Shown here: piece by piece, positions 17,733 through 25,707 of the stretch
How positions within the stretch are numbered: the first letter of the stretch is position 1
Layout: each line of letters starts with the position of its first letter
Assembly: GCA_903923465.1 (NCBI GenBank)
Contig: CAIXXP010000023.1
Coordinates: forward strand, 1 to 33,247
DNA from: an uncultured Sphingomonadales bacterium
GTDB lineage: Bacteria; Pseudomonadota; Alphaproteobacteria; Sphingomonadales; Sphingomonadaceae
Length of the DNA stretch: 33,247 bases
Reading direction: 5' to 3'
Made by a program: the position numbers and the translations under genes
Notes under the pieces: model-generated
Told to the model about the DNA's origin: nothing
The model's input: the letters and a program-made list of their open reading frames with translations, nothing else
The model's database searches: none

Positions 17733-18923
17733 TTAGTTGCGGACGCCTTCCAGCAGCCCCTTGAGGTTCGACGAAAAGATTTTCTGCACGTCGCCCGCGC
17801 TGAAATTCTTGAACTCGGCGAGGTAGGAGAGCGGTTCGGCCACGCCTTCGGGGTGCGGATAGTCGCTGCCGAACAGGATGCGGTCGGCCGGCATCAGCTT
17901 GCCCAGCTCGTCGACATCGTCCTCATAGAACGGGGCAACGAAGATGTGCTTGCGGAACGTTTCGACCGGGTTGCGGCTGAACGCCTGCGGCATCTGGCCG
18001 TAGGCATGGTTGAGCCGCCACAACAGCGGCGCCAGCCACGAGGCGCCATTTTCCACCGATGCCACCCGCACATTGGGGAAACGGTCGAACACGCCATGGC
18101 AGATCAGCGCCGACAACGAGTCCGCGATGGGGCGGCCCAGATGGTCCAGCGTCAGCTTGTGCGCGTCATTCTGGAAGGCCTGGAGTTCGCCGGTGCCGTC
18201 GCCCGACCACATGCGGTTGATCCGGTCATACCCCGAATCCGAGCCATGCAGGCAGACGAAGATGTTGGCCTCGGCCACGCGGGCCCAGAACGGGTCGAAC
18301 TCGGGGAAGCCGAAGGAACGCGAGCCCCGGATGTTTGGCACCGGCGCCGGCCGGATGCCGATGACGCGGGCGCCGCTCTTGAGGACGAAGTCCAGCTCTT
18401 CCAGGGCCATGTCGAGATCGGCAAGGCAGATCATCGGCACCGAGAACAGGCGGTTGTCGCGGGCGAAACCCCATTCCTCATTGGTCCAGGAATTGAGCGA
18501 GTGGAACAGGGCGCCCATCACCTCGGGCTTGTGGTTCAGCCGCTCCTCGATCACCGAGGCGAGCGTGGGGAACACCAGCGAACCATACAGGCCCTGCTGG
18601 TTGAGCACGGCGATGCGGCCATCGCCCGAGCGCCATTCCGCCGGCGGACGAATCGGCTTGCCCGACAGTTCGCGCTGGGTCAGCCCCTCGGTATTGGTGC
18701 CGCGATACCACTTCTCGTGCACGCCGGGGGCGGCCACGACCTCGAAGGTGGGGTTCGGGATGTATTCTGAGAGCATGCCGCCGATAACCAGCTTCCTGCG
18801 GCCCTTCACATCGACGAAAAAGAAATCCTTCTCAAACGCCTTGGGCAGATGGCGGGTAAACGCTTCCTCCGGCTCGTAGAGATGCTGGTCAGCGTCATAA
18901 ATGGGGTAGGATAGCGTTTCCAT
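17733..18923 (-). CDS. Metal-dependent amidohydrolase, COG2159 (amidohydrolase-2) family
   Basis: 396-aa TIM-barrel protein. The N-terminal DADQHLYEP (D10-H14 region) is the metal-binding D-x-H site, a later His lies in FVCLHGSDSGYD, HLGRPIADS is a family segment, and ILFGSDYPHPEG near the C-terminus carries the catalytic Asp. Members are cytosolic hydrolases or non-oxidative decarboxylases of ring compounds (ACMSD/LigW-like). Many diverged sphingomonad members of this length sit in steroid, terpenoid or aromatic catabolic clusters, where the reaction is often unassigned. GGGAG lies about 8 bp before the ATG at 18923. It reads away from the LhgO-like operon across a shared control region. Confidence 0.88.
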   Translation of the reverse strand: METLSYPIYDADQHLYEPEEAFTRHLPKAFEKDFFFVDVKGRRKLVIGGMLSEYIPNPTFEVVAAPGVHEKWYRGTNTEGLTQRELSGKPIRPPAEWRSGDGRIAVLNQQGLYGSLVFPTLASVIEERLNHKPEVMGALFHSLNSWTNEEWGFARDNRLFSVPMICLADLDMALEELDFVLKSGARVIGIRPAPVPNIRGSRSFGFPEFDPFWARVAEANIFVCLHGSDSGYDRINRMWSGDGTGELQAFQNDAHKLTLDHLGRPIADSLSALICHGVFDRFPNVRVASVENGASWLAPLLWRLNHAYGQMPQAFSRNPVETFRKHIFVAPFYEDDVDELGKLMPADRILFGSDYPHPEGVAEPLSYLAEFKNFSAGDVQKIFSSNLKGLLEGVRN

Positions 18924-18981
18924 GTCAACTCTCCCAATCCGCGTCGTTCGCGCGCGTTGATTCGATGCCGAGTATTAGATC

Positions 18982-19007
18982 CAAGTGAATTGACACACAA
19001 TCACTTG
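18982..19007. promoter_or_regulatory. Inverted repeat CAAGTGA/TCACTTG, candidate operator
   Basis: Perfect 7-bp arms, CAAGTGA (18982-18988) and TCACTTG (19001-19007), separated by 12 bp, with a further TTG/CAA pairing inside. It lies next to the likely amidohydrolase promoter, 59 bp or more from the start codon, a normal place for a dimeric repressor or activator. Confidence 0.5.
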
Positions 19008-19189
19008 ATGGCCCGCCCGCCGTGGCCCGGGTTTGACGGCGGGGATAGGCCCCAGCGGAACGGGCCGATCTTGAGGCAGGATGGCCAATGGAGCGATGGG
19101 GAGAGATGTTCGCATCGCCGGGACGGGGCGGCGGCGCGACGGGGCTTGCGCCCGGCGAAAAGCCTGCCTAAACGCTGCAAGCCAATTAC

Positions 19190-19202
19190 TGAAAGCGCTT
19201 CA
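19190..19202. promoter_or_regulatory. LacI-family-like operator TGAAAGCGCTTCA
   Basis: The 8-bp palindrome AAGCGCTT with a TG-A left flank matches the left half and centre of the general LacI/GalR operator pattern TGNAANCGNTTNCA; the right flank is poorer. It lies 52 bp before the GTG of the oxidation operon's first gene. A LacI-type regulator gene lies about 6.5 kb downstream, so it is a plausible target site. Confidence 0.5.
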
Positions 19203-19254
19203 TTTCGAGTTTGGAATGGACCATACCGAGCATTTGACTGGTCATGGGAGTGCC

Positions 19255-20367
19255 GTGAGCGATATCGATACCCTTGTCGTTGGAGCAGGAGTCGTCGGGC
19301 TGGCCGTGACCCGCGCCCTCGCCGTGGCCGGGCAGTCCGTGATCATCGCGGAGCGGCACCGCTCGATTGGCGCCGAGACCAGTTCGCGCAACAGCGAGGT
19401 CATCCACGCCGGTATCTATTATCCGCCGGGCAGCCTGAAGGCGACCACCTGCGTCGCCGGCCGCAACCTGCTGTACCGCTATTGCGAGGAACGCCACCTG
19501 CCCCATCGCCGATGCGGCAAGATCATCGTCGCCACCAACGCCGCGCAGATGGCCGAGCTTGAAGTCATCGCCACGCGCGCCCGCGCCAATGGCGTTGACG
19601 ATCTCAGCCTGATCGATGCCGCGGCGGTGAGCCGGCTGGAGCCCGAACTGCGCGCCCACGCCGCGCTGCTGTCACCCTCCACCGGCATCATCAATTCGCA
19701 CGCCTATATGCTGTCATTGCTGGCGGACGCGGAGAATGCCGGCGCCGTTCTTGCGCTGGGCACGTCCATAATGCGCGTGCAGCCGACGGAGCGGGGGCTA
19801 GACGTCTATGTCGATCACGCCGCGCAGCCCGCGCTGAGCGTGCGCAATTTGGTCAATGCGGGCGGATTGTCGGCGCAATCGGTGGCGCGGTCGATTGATG
19901 GTTTCCCCGAAGCGCATGTGCCTGCCCTCGGGCTGGCCAAGGGCTCATATTTTGTCCTGTCGCGCAAATCGCCGTTTTCCCGGCTCGTCTATCCGGTTCC
20001 CGAAGCCGGCGGGCTGGGTACGCATCTGACCATCGATCTTGCCGGCGCCGCGCGGTTCGGGCCGGATGTCGAGTGGGTGGACACCATTGACTATGCGGTA
20101 GACGCGGCGCGCGTCGACCGGTTTTACGCCGCCGTTCGCCACTTCTGGCCCGGCATCAGGGATGGCGACCTGCAGCCCGGCTATGCGGGTATTCGGCCCA
20201 AGATCGGCGGCCCGGGCGATCCGGCGGCGGATTTTGTCATCTCTGGCCCGGCCGATCACGGCGTGCCGGGGGTGGTCAATCTGTTTGGCATCGAATCGCC
20301 GGGGCTTACCGCGTCGCTCGCTCTGGCTGAGCTGGTCTCGCACAAGCTGGAAGGCGGGGCATCATGA
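19255..20367 (+). CDS. LhgO-like FAD-dependent oxidoreductase
   Basis: 370-aa flavoprotein of the D-amino-acid-oxidase (DAO) fold, closest in pattern to L-2-hydroxyglutarate oxidase/dehydrogenase (LhgO/L2HGDH). The FAD site [18 protein letters not shown] (6-23) with E32 at the strand end is followed by [21 protein letters not shown] (about 44-64), a signature of that group. It probably oxidises a 2-hydroxy acid to a 2-oxo acid. The GTG at 19255 is preferred: GGGAG lies 4 bp before it and the protein then starts [12 protein letters not shown] as expected, whereas ATGs at 19216 and 19081 add unlike leaders. The stop overlaps the GMC gene start (ATGA). First gene of a four-gene operon. Confidence 0.88.
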   Translation: MSDIDTLVVGAGVVGLAVTRALAVAGQSVIIAERHRSIGAETSSRNSEVIHAGIYYPPGSLKATTCVAGRNLLYRYCEERHLPHRRCGKIIVATNAAQMAELEVIATRARANGVDDLSLIDAAAVSRLEPELRAHAALLSPSTGIINSHAYMLSLLADAENAGAVLALGTSIMRVQPTERGLDVYVDHAAQPALSVRNLVNAGGLSAQSVARSIDGFPEAHVPALGLAKGSYFVLSRKSPFSRLVYPVPEAGGLGTHLTIDLAGAARFGPDVEWVDTIDYAVDAARVDRFYAAVRHFWPGIRDGDLQPGYAGIRPKIGGPGDPAADFVISGPADHGVPGVVNLFGIESPGLTASLALAELVSHKLEGGAS

Positions 20368-22019
20368 CCGGTTCGGGCGGCAAGCCGCGCGCTGTGGGCG
20401 CGTTCGACTATATCATCGTCGGCGCGGGTTCGGCGGGCTGCGTGCTGGCCAACCGGCTGAGCGCCAACCCCGCCACGCGCGTGCTGCTGATCGAGGCGGG
20501 CCCGCGCGACAGCAATCCGTGGATCCATGTGCCGCTGGGCTATGGCAGGCTGGTGCGCGACCCTTCCGTCAACTGGATGTATTCGACCGTGCCCCAGCCC
20601 GAACTGGACGGCCGCGAGATATTTCAGCCGCGCGGCAAGGTGCTCGGGGGCTCCAGTTCGATCAACGGCCTGCTGTATATTCGCGGCCAGAAAGAGGATT
20701 TCGACGACTGGCAACGGCTGGGCGCGACGGGATGGAGTTGGGACGATGTGCTGCCCTATTTCATCCGCGCGGAGCACCAGGAACGCGGCGCCAGTGCCTA
20801 TCATGGCGTCGGTGGCCCGCTACCGGTTTCCGACCAGCGTGACACACACGAGGTGTGCGATGCCTTCATTGATGCGGCGGCGCAGCGGGGCCATAGCCGC
20901 AACACGGACTTCAACGGCCCCACCCAGCAGGGCGCGGGCTATTACCAGACCACCTCGCGCAACGGCCGCCGCATCAGTTCCGCCGCCGCCTATCTGAAGC
21001 CCGCCCGCAACCGGCCGAACCTGCATATCGTAACCGGCGCGCTGGTTTCGCGGATCGTGTTCGAAGGCCGCACCGCCACCGGGGTCGAATGGACCCGCGG
21101 CGATATCCGGGAAGCCGCCCGGGCAGCGGGCGAGGTCATCCTTGCGTCGGGAGCAATCAATTCGCCGCAGTTGCTGCAGTTATCCGGCGTCGGCGCGCCA
21201 GACCTGCTCGGCCGGCATGGCATTCCGGTGGTGGTCGCGGTGCCCGAGGTGGGCCAAAATCTGCAGGACCATCTGCAGGTCCGCTGCATCTACCGCAGCA
21301 AGACACCAAACACCATCAACGACGAGTTGCGCAGCTGGCACGGCAAGCTGGCGGTTGGCCTGCGCTACGTGTTGCAACGGCGCGGGCCGCTGGCGGTGAG
21401 CGCGGGATCGGCGGGCGGGTTTTTCCGCTCGGAGATGAGCCCGGATCGCCCGGACATACAGGCGCATTTCATCCGCTTCAGCACCGACAGGATGGGCGAC
21501 AGGCTGCACCGGTTTTCGGGCTTCACCGTGTCGTCCTGCCAGCTTCGGCCAGAAAGTAGAGGCATGGTCGCCATCGCCAGCAGCGACCATCGCGCCCCGC
21601 CGCTCATCGATCCGCGCTATTTCACGGCGGAAGGTGATCGCCGCGCCCATGTTGCCGGCATTAGCCTGTTGCGCGCGATCATGCGCGAGGGCCCCATTGC
21701 CGATATGGTCGCCGAGGAGGCGGAGCCGGGGGTGGCTATCCGGGACGACGACGAAATTCTTGCCTATTGCCGCCGCCATGCCAGCACGCTCTATCATCCC
21801 GTCGGCACGGCGCGCATGGGCGCCGATGATCGCGCCGTGGTCGATCCGCGCCTGAGGCTTCGCGGGGTCGATCGCCTGCGCGTTGTCGATGGATCGGTTA
21901 TGCCCAGCTTGCTTTCGGGCAACACCCATGCCGGAATAGTGATGATTGCCGAGAAGGCATCGGACATGATTATCGCAGACGCGCAGACGCGTGACACCGC
22001 AGGAAAGCCTATCCCATGA
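20364..22019 (+). CDS. GMC-family oxidoreductase (choline dehydrogenase-like)
   Basis: 551-aa FAD enzyme oxidising an alcohol to an aldehyde or ketone. The Rossmann site [18 protein letters not shown] lies near the N-terminus, with [20 protein letters not shown] (GMC signature 1), [17 protein letters not shown] (signature 2), and the C-terminal active-site pair H478 ([10 protein letters not shown]) and H522 ([19 protein letters not shown]). Length is normal for choline and polyethylene-glycol dehydrogenases. There is no signal peptide, so it is cytosolic or peripheral on the inner membrane. ATG-TGA overlaps join it to the gene before and to the aldehyde dehydrogenase after it, an arrangement that suggests stepwise alcohol-to-acid oxidation of one substrate. 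Confidence 0.94.
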   Translation: MTGSGGKPRAVGAFDYIIVGAGSAGCVLANRLSANPATRVLLIEAGPRDSNPWIHVPLGYGRLVRDPSVNWMYSTVPQPELDGREIFQPRGKVLGGSSSINGLLYIRGQKEDFDDWQRLGATGWSWDDVLPYFIRAEHQERGASAYHGVGGPLPVSDQRDTHEVCDAFIDAAAQRGHSRNTDFNGPTQQGAGYYQTTSRNGRRISSAAAYLKPARNRPNLHIVTGALVSRIVFEGRTATGVEWTRGDIREAARAAGEVILASGAINSPQLLQLSGVGAPDLLGRHGIPVVVAVPEVGQNLQDHLQVRCIYRSKTPNTINDELRSWHGKLAVGLRYVLQRRGPLAVSAGSAGGFFRSEMSPDRPDIQAHFIRFSTDRMGDRLHRFSGFTVSSCQLRPESRGMVAIASSDHRAPPLIDPRYFTAEGDRRAHVAGISLLRAIMREGPIADMVAEEAEPGVAIRDDDEILAYCRRHASTLYHPVGTARMGADDRAVVDPRLRLRGVDRLRVVDGSVMPSLLSGNTHAGIVMIAEKASDMIIADAQTRDTAGKPIP

Positions 22020-23443
22020 CCTATCCCCAGTTGGCGCTGTTGATCGACGGCGCGTTCATCACCCGGACGGGTGCGGCAGGCATCGTCATCAACCCGGCGA
22101 CGGGCGAGACCCTGAGCGAGGTGCCCCATGCCGGGCCCGCGGAACTGGATATCGCCCTTGCCGCCGCGGGCCGTGCCTTTCCGCTATGGGCCGCCACCGC
22201 CGCTGCCGAGCGCAGCGCGATAATGCGCAGCGCCGCCGCCCTTATTCGCGAACGCGCGGGCGCGATTGGCCGCATACTCACGATGGAACAGGGCAAGCCG
22301 CTGGCGGAAGCCATGGGCGAAGTTCGCGTTTCCGCAGATATCATCGACTGGTATGCCGAAGAGGGGCGGCGGGCCTATGGCCGGATCATCCCGGCGCGCG
22401 ATGGCTTGCAGCACAGGGTATACCCGTCGCCGGTGGGGCCGGCGGCCGCCTTCACGCCGTGGAATTTCCCCGCCCTCACCCCTGCCCGAAAGATTGGCGG
22501 GGCGCTGGCGGCGGGCTGCTCGCTCATCCTGAAGGCGGCGGAGGAAACGCCCGGCACCGCTCTCGAATTCGTTCGCGCCTTTGTCGATGCCGGATTGCCG
22601 GCCGGGGTGCTCAATCTCGTGTTTGGCGTTCCTGCCACGGTATCCGGCCATCTGATCGGCTCGCCGATAATCCGGAAGGTCTCGTTCACCGGTTCCACCG
22701 CCGTCGGGCGGCAGCTCCTCCGCCTCACCACCCAGCACTTGCAGAGGACGACGATGGAACTGGGCGGCCATGCGCCCGTCATCGTCTGCGCGGATGCCGA
22801 TGCCGAAAAGGCGGCCGAGATCGCCGCCACCGGCAAATATCGCAACGCCGGGCAGGTCTGCATCTCGCCCACACGCTTCTATGTGCACGAGAACCTGTTC
22901 GACCGATTCACCGACCGGTTTGTCGCAGTGGCGCAAGGCCTGACGCTGGGCAACGGGCTGGACGAAGGGGTGACCATGGGCCCGTTGGCCAACAGCCGCC
23001 GCATCGAGGCGATGGATGGTTTCGTGGCCGACGCGCGTGATCGCGGCGCCACCATCCGCACCGGCGGCGCGCGGCGCGGCAACCATGGCAATTTCTTCGA
23101 GCCGACCGTCATCACCGACCTCGGCGATGATGCCCGGCTGATGACCGAGGAACCGTTCGGGCCGGTTGCCCCCATCGTGCCCTTCCGCACGCTGGACGAG
23201 GTGATCGAGCGGGCGAACAGCCTGCCCTATGGCCTTGCCGCCTATGCCTTCACCCAATCGGGCAGGGATGCCGCGGTGCTTGGGCAGAAACTGCAGGCGG
23301 GCATGGTCGGGCTGAACACGCTGGCCGTCTCGAACCCGGAGACGCCCTTCGGCGGCGTGAAGGCCAGTGGCAGCGGATCAGAGGGCGGCATCGAGGGGTT
23401 GCAGGCCTATTTCGACACAAAACTCGTCACTCAAGCCTTCTGA
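22016..23443 (+). CDS. NAD(P)-dependent aldehyde dehydrogenase
   Basis: 475-aa aldehyde dehydrogenase of the superfamily that includes succinate-semialdehyde and lactaldehyde dehydrogenases. Seen: N150 in TPWNFPALTPARKI, the cofactor loop FTGSTAVGRQL, general base E248 (MELGGHAP), catalytic C282 (NAGQVCISPTRF) and the late EEPFGPVAPIVPF. It turns the aldehyde, probably made by the upstream GMC enzyme, into a carboxylate. ATG at 22016 overlaps the GMC stop, and the SDR gene starts 10 bp after its stop. All key residues are intact. Confidence 0.94.
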   Translation: MTYPQLALLIDGAFITRTGAAGIVINPATGETLSEVPHAGPAELDIALAAAGRAFPLWAATAAAERSAIMRSAAALIRERAGAIGRILTMEQGKPLAEAMGEVRVSADIIDWYAEEGRRAYGRIIPARDGLQHRVYPSPVGPAAAFTPWNFPALTPARKIGGALAAGCSLILKAAEETPGTALEFVRAFVDAGLPAGVLNLVFGVPATVSGHLIGSPIIRKVSFTGSTAVGRQLLRLTTQHLQRTTMELGGHAPVIVCADADAEKAAEIAATGKYRNAGQVCISPTRFYVHENLFDRFTDRFVAVAQGLTLGNGLDEGVTMGPLANSRRIEAMDGFVADARDRGATIRTGGARRGNHGNFFEPTVITDLGDDARLMTEEPFGPVAPIVPFRTLDEVIERANSLPYGLAAYAFTQSGRDAAVLGQKLQAGMVGLNTLAVSNPETPFGGVKASGSGSEGGIEGLQAYFDTKLVTQAF

Positions 23444-23453
23444 GGATCCGGCG

Positions 23454-24224
23454 ATGGGACTGGACCTGTTCGATCTTTCCGGGCGCGTCGCTCTCGTCAC
23501 CGGCGGCAACGGCGGGCTGGGCCTTGCCATGGCGGAAGCGCTGGGCGAAGCGGGCGCCACGGTGGTCCTCGCCGCCCGCAACGCCGAAAAGGCCGATGCG
23601 GCGTTGGCCCGGCTGGCGGCGTCCGGCATTGACAGCAGCTTCGTGGCGCTCGACGTAAGCTCCACACAAGGCTGCGGTGATGCGGTCGCGGCGGTGGTGC
23701 GCGCGCATGGCCGGATCGATATCCTTGTCAACAATGCCGGCATGAGCATCCGCAAGCTGCCGGAAGAGCTGACCGACGATGAGTGGGACGAGGTCCTCGA
23801 CGTCAATCTCAAGAGCGCCTTTCGCTGCGCGCGGGCGGCCTTTCCGGCCATGCGCGATCAGGGGGGCGGCAAGATCATCAACATCGGGTCGATGTTTTCG
23901 ATCTTCGGCGGGCCCAAGGGCGCGGCTTACGGCGCGAGCAAGGGCGGCATCACGCAACTCGGCCGCTCGCTAGCGGTGGCCTGGGCCCCGCACAATATTC
24001 AGGTCAACACCATCCTGCCCGGCTGGCTGGATACCGAACTGACGCAGGCCGCGCGGCAACAGGTGGCGGGGCTGGAGGCAAACGTGCTGGCCCGCACGCC
24101 AGCCGGCCGCTGGGGCCGCCCCGACGATGTGAAGGGGATCGCCGTGTTTCTGGCCTCCTCCGCCTCAGACTTCATCACCGGCGCGGCAATTCCGGTCGAT
24201 GGCGGCTATTCCATCAGCGTATAA
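23454..24224 (+). CDS. Short-chain dehydrogenase/reductase (SDR)
   Basis: 256-aa classical SDR. The cofactor site VTGGNGGLG lies at 15-23, NNAG at about residue 91, and the catalytic triad is S146, Y159 and K163 (GAAYGASKGG), with the C-terminal ITGAAIPVDGGYS. It interconverts a secondary alcohol and ketone with NAD(P)H. The ATG at 23454 is preceded by GAGG at 9 bp; the frame runs upstream into the aldehyde dehydrogenase gene but that part is not coding. Last gene of the oxidation operon. It ends convergent to the flavin monooxygenase gene with a hairpin in the 33-bp gap. Confidence 0.93.
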   Translation: MGLDLFDLSGRVALVTGGNGGLGLAMAEALGEAGATVVLAARNAEKADAALARLAASGIDSSFVALDVSSTQGCGDAVAAVVRAHGRIDILVNNAGMSIRKLPEELTDDEWDEVLDVNLKSAFRCARAAFPAMRDQGGGKIINIGSMFSIFGGPKGAAYGASKGGITQLGRSLAVAWAPHNIQVNTILPGWLDTELTQAARQQVAGLEANVLARTPAGRWGRPDDVKGIAVFLASSASDFITGAAIPVDGGYSISV

Positions 24225-24227
24225 ACC

Positions 24228-24252
24228 GGGCGCCCTGCGCTGCGGGGTGCCC
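24228..24252. terminator. Hairpin between convergent genes, likely bidirectional terminator
   Basis: Arms GGGCGCCC (24228-24235) and GGGTGCCC (24245-24252) form an 8-bp stem with one G-U pair and a 9-nt loop. It fills the 33-bp gap between the SDR stop and the stop of the convergent monooxygenase gene. No clear T-run is seen on either side, so termination strength is uncertain. Confidence 0.5.
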
Positions 24253-24257
24253 TCGCC

Positions 24258-25472
24258 TCATTGCAGGTCTTGCCAGTAATCCAGCAGCGCCGGGGCGGCA
24301 TCGACCAGCGTCATCGGGTCGACAAACACGTGCTGGATGGCAACGCTCATGTCGCGCGAGATGCGGCTGATCGCGGTGGTATTGCGGAAGGCTTCCGACC
24401 CCGCCCAGGCGTGGCAGAAACGCACCACCCGGTCGCCAGCCTGATGCAGCCATGTCGTCGCCTGGCGCATCCGCGCGCGTTGCTCGGCCGTCAGCGGCTG
24501 GCCCGACATCGCCTGATCCTCGGCCGCCTGAAAGGTGCGATACACATAGTCGCGGGCGGCCTGATAAACCGCCTCGTTCGTGGCGAATTCCAGTTTGAAC
24601 GGGTCGTTCTGGGCGATGGTGTTGGCATAGCCGGGCCGTTTCTTGGCGACGGCGATTTTGGCCACCTCGCTCAGGGCGGCCTTCATCAGGCCGATAACCA
24701 CCGCGGCATGGCCCGATAGGCCGAATGCGGCCAGCCCCATGGAAAACAGCGGGCCGCCGCGCTTTGGGCAGATATCCGTGCGTTCAAACGTGAAATCGCG
24801 CGGGACAAACTGTTCGGGGATCCGGTAGTCGAAGCTGCCGGTTCCCACCAGGCCCGTCACATTCCAGCCGCCGAGAAACTCCACGCGGTCGCGGGGGATA
24901 ACGCAGGCCTGCACCTCTGGCATGCCGTTCGGCATCAGGCGTGGGCCATCGTCGCCCATGATCATCATGCCGCCGCCGATCCAGTCGGAATGGCCGGTGC
25001 CGCTGCCAAACGAGAAATTGCCGGCGGCGAGATAGCCGCCCTCGACCGCCCGCGCCTTGCCGGAAGGCCCGAGCATCCCCGCCATCACCGGCAGTTCCTT
25101 GCCACCGAACATGCTGTCCACCGCCGCATCGCCCACAAAGGCGGAGGCAACGGCCGTCATGGTCAAATTCACCATCAGGGCCCAGCCCACCGAGGCGTCG
25201 GCGAAGGAGATTTCCTCCACCACCCGCATGGAATCGACCAAACCCCGGCCTCCACCGCCCAGCGCCGCGGGGATCGTCATCCAGAAAATGCGTTCAGCTT
25301 TAAGCGCTTCAACCATGGCCGGCGACATGGTGCCACCTTGTTCGACGGCGGCGCTCTGGCTGCGCACAAAGGGGCGAAGGGCATGGGCCCTGGCCAAATA
25401 ATCCACATCGGCGGCCGCGCGAACAGCGGGTGCGTCGAGCGTTTCCGACGCAAGGGTTGTGCCGTCTGTCAT
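24258..25472 (-). CDS. Flavin-dependent monooxygenase of acyl-CoA dehydrogenase fold
   Basis: 404-aa protein of the group-D flavin monooxygenase family (HsaA, HpaH-type C2 oxygenase, DszC relatives). The pattern MTIPAALGGGGRGLVDSMRVVEEISFADASVGWALMVN in the N-terminal domain, FSFGSGTGHSDWIGGG in the beta domain and the C-terminal RISRDMSVAIQHVFVDP fit this group rather than true acyl-CoA dehydrogenases, which need a catalytic Glu and CoA contacts. Such oxygenases hydroxylate phenols, steroids or sulfur heterocycles using reduced flavin from a separate reductase; no reductase gene is in the window. The ATG at 25472 is preferred because GGGAG lies 6 bp before it. The frame stays open upstream into the lacI gene, but that is not coding. 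It diverges from the LacI-type regulator. Confidence 0.85.
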   Translation of the reverse strand: MTDGTTLASETLDAPAVRAAADVDYLARAHALRPFVRSQSAAVEQGGTMSPAMVEALKAERIFWMTIPAALGGGGRGLVDSMRVVEEISFADASVGWALMVNLTMTAVASAFVGDAAVDSMFGGKELPVMAGMLGPSGKARAVEGGYLAAGNFSFGSGTGHSDWIGGGMMIMGDDGPRLMPNGMPEVQACVIPRDRVEFLGGWNVTGLVGTGSFDYRIPEQFVPRDFTFERTDICPKRGGPLFSMGLAAFGLSGHAAVVIGLMKAALSEVAKIAVAKKRPGYANTIAQNDPFKLEFATNEAVYQAARDYVYRTFQAAEDQAMSGQPLTAEQRARMRQATTWLHQAGDRVVRFCHAWAGSEAFRNTTAISRISRDMSVAIQHVFVDPMTLVDAAPALLDYWQDLQ

Positions 25473-25707
25473 ACCCATCTCCCGCTCGCCGATCCATTCA
25501 TGGATTAGTCCAAAACCGCCCGATTGGGCTGGATTTTGAGTAAACAGGCCTAAACCGCAAAGGTCAAACCCAATCGCCGATCCGACCCGCGGAAAATGTG
25601 ACTTTCCCCGCCGGACGGATGGATTGAATGGCAAGAAGGGGCTATCGGATCCCTTGCCTCTTTCCCTTCCCGGCTTAACCCCGGGCAAGGACATACAGGA
25701 AAGCCCC
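25473..25707. promoter_or_regulatory. Divergent control region: monooxygenase / LacI regulator
   Basis: 235 bp with several symmetrical pieces: GGAAA-(7)-TTTCC at 25591-25607, CGATTGGG (25521-25528) facing CCCAATCG (25569-25576), and TGGA-TTAG-TCCA near 25501. A GGCAAG/CTTGCC pair (25630-25658) sits in the likely lacI leader. No canonical promoter is recognised. The arrangement suggests autoregulation plus control of the monooxygenase. Confidence 0.4.

Larger units (their letters stand above)
18924..19254. promoter_or_regulatory. Divergent control region: amidohydrolase / oxidation operon
   Basis: 331 bp between divergent genes, richer in A+T near 18960-19010. It holds two symmetrical elements listed separately (18982-19007 and 19190-19202). 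On the minus strand a -10-like TCTAAT lies about 55 bp before the amidohydrolase ATG, next to the first inverted repeat. A TTGACA is present on the plus strand at 18990-18995 but without a good -10. In-frame ATGs at 19081 and 19216 belong to the frame of the next gene but lack good ribosome-binding sites. Confidence 0.55.
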
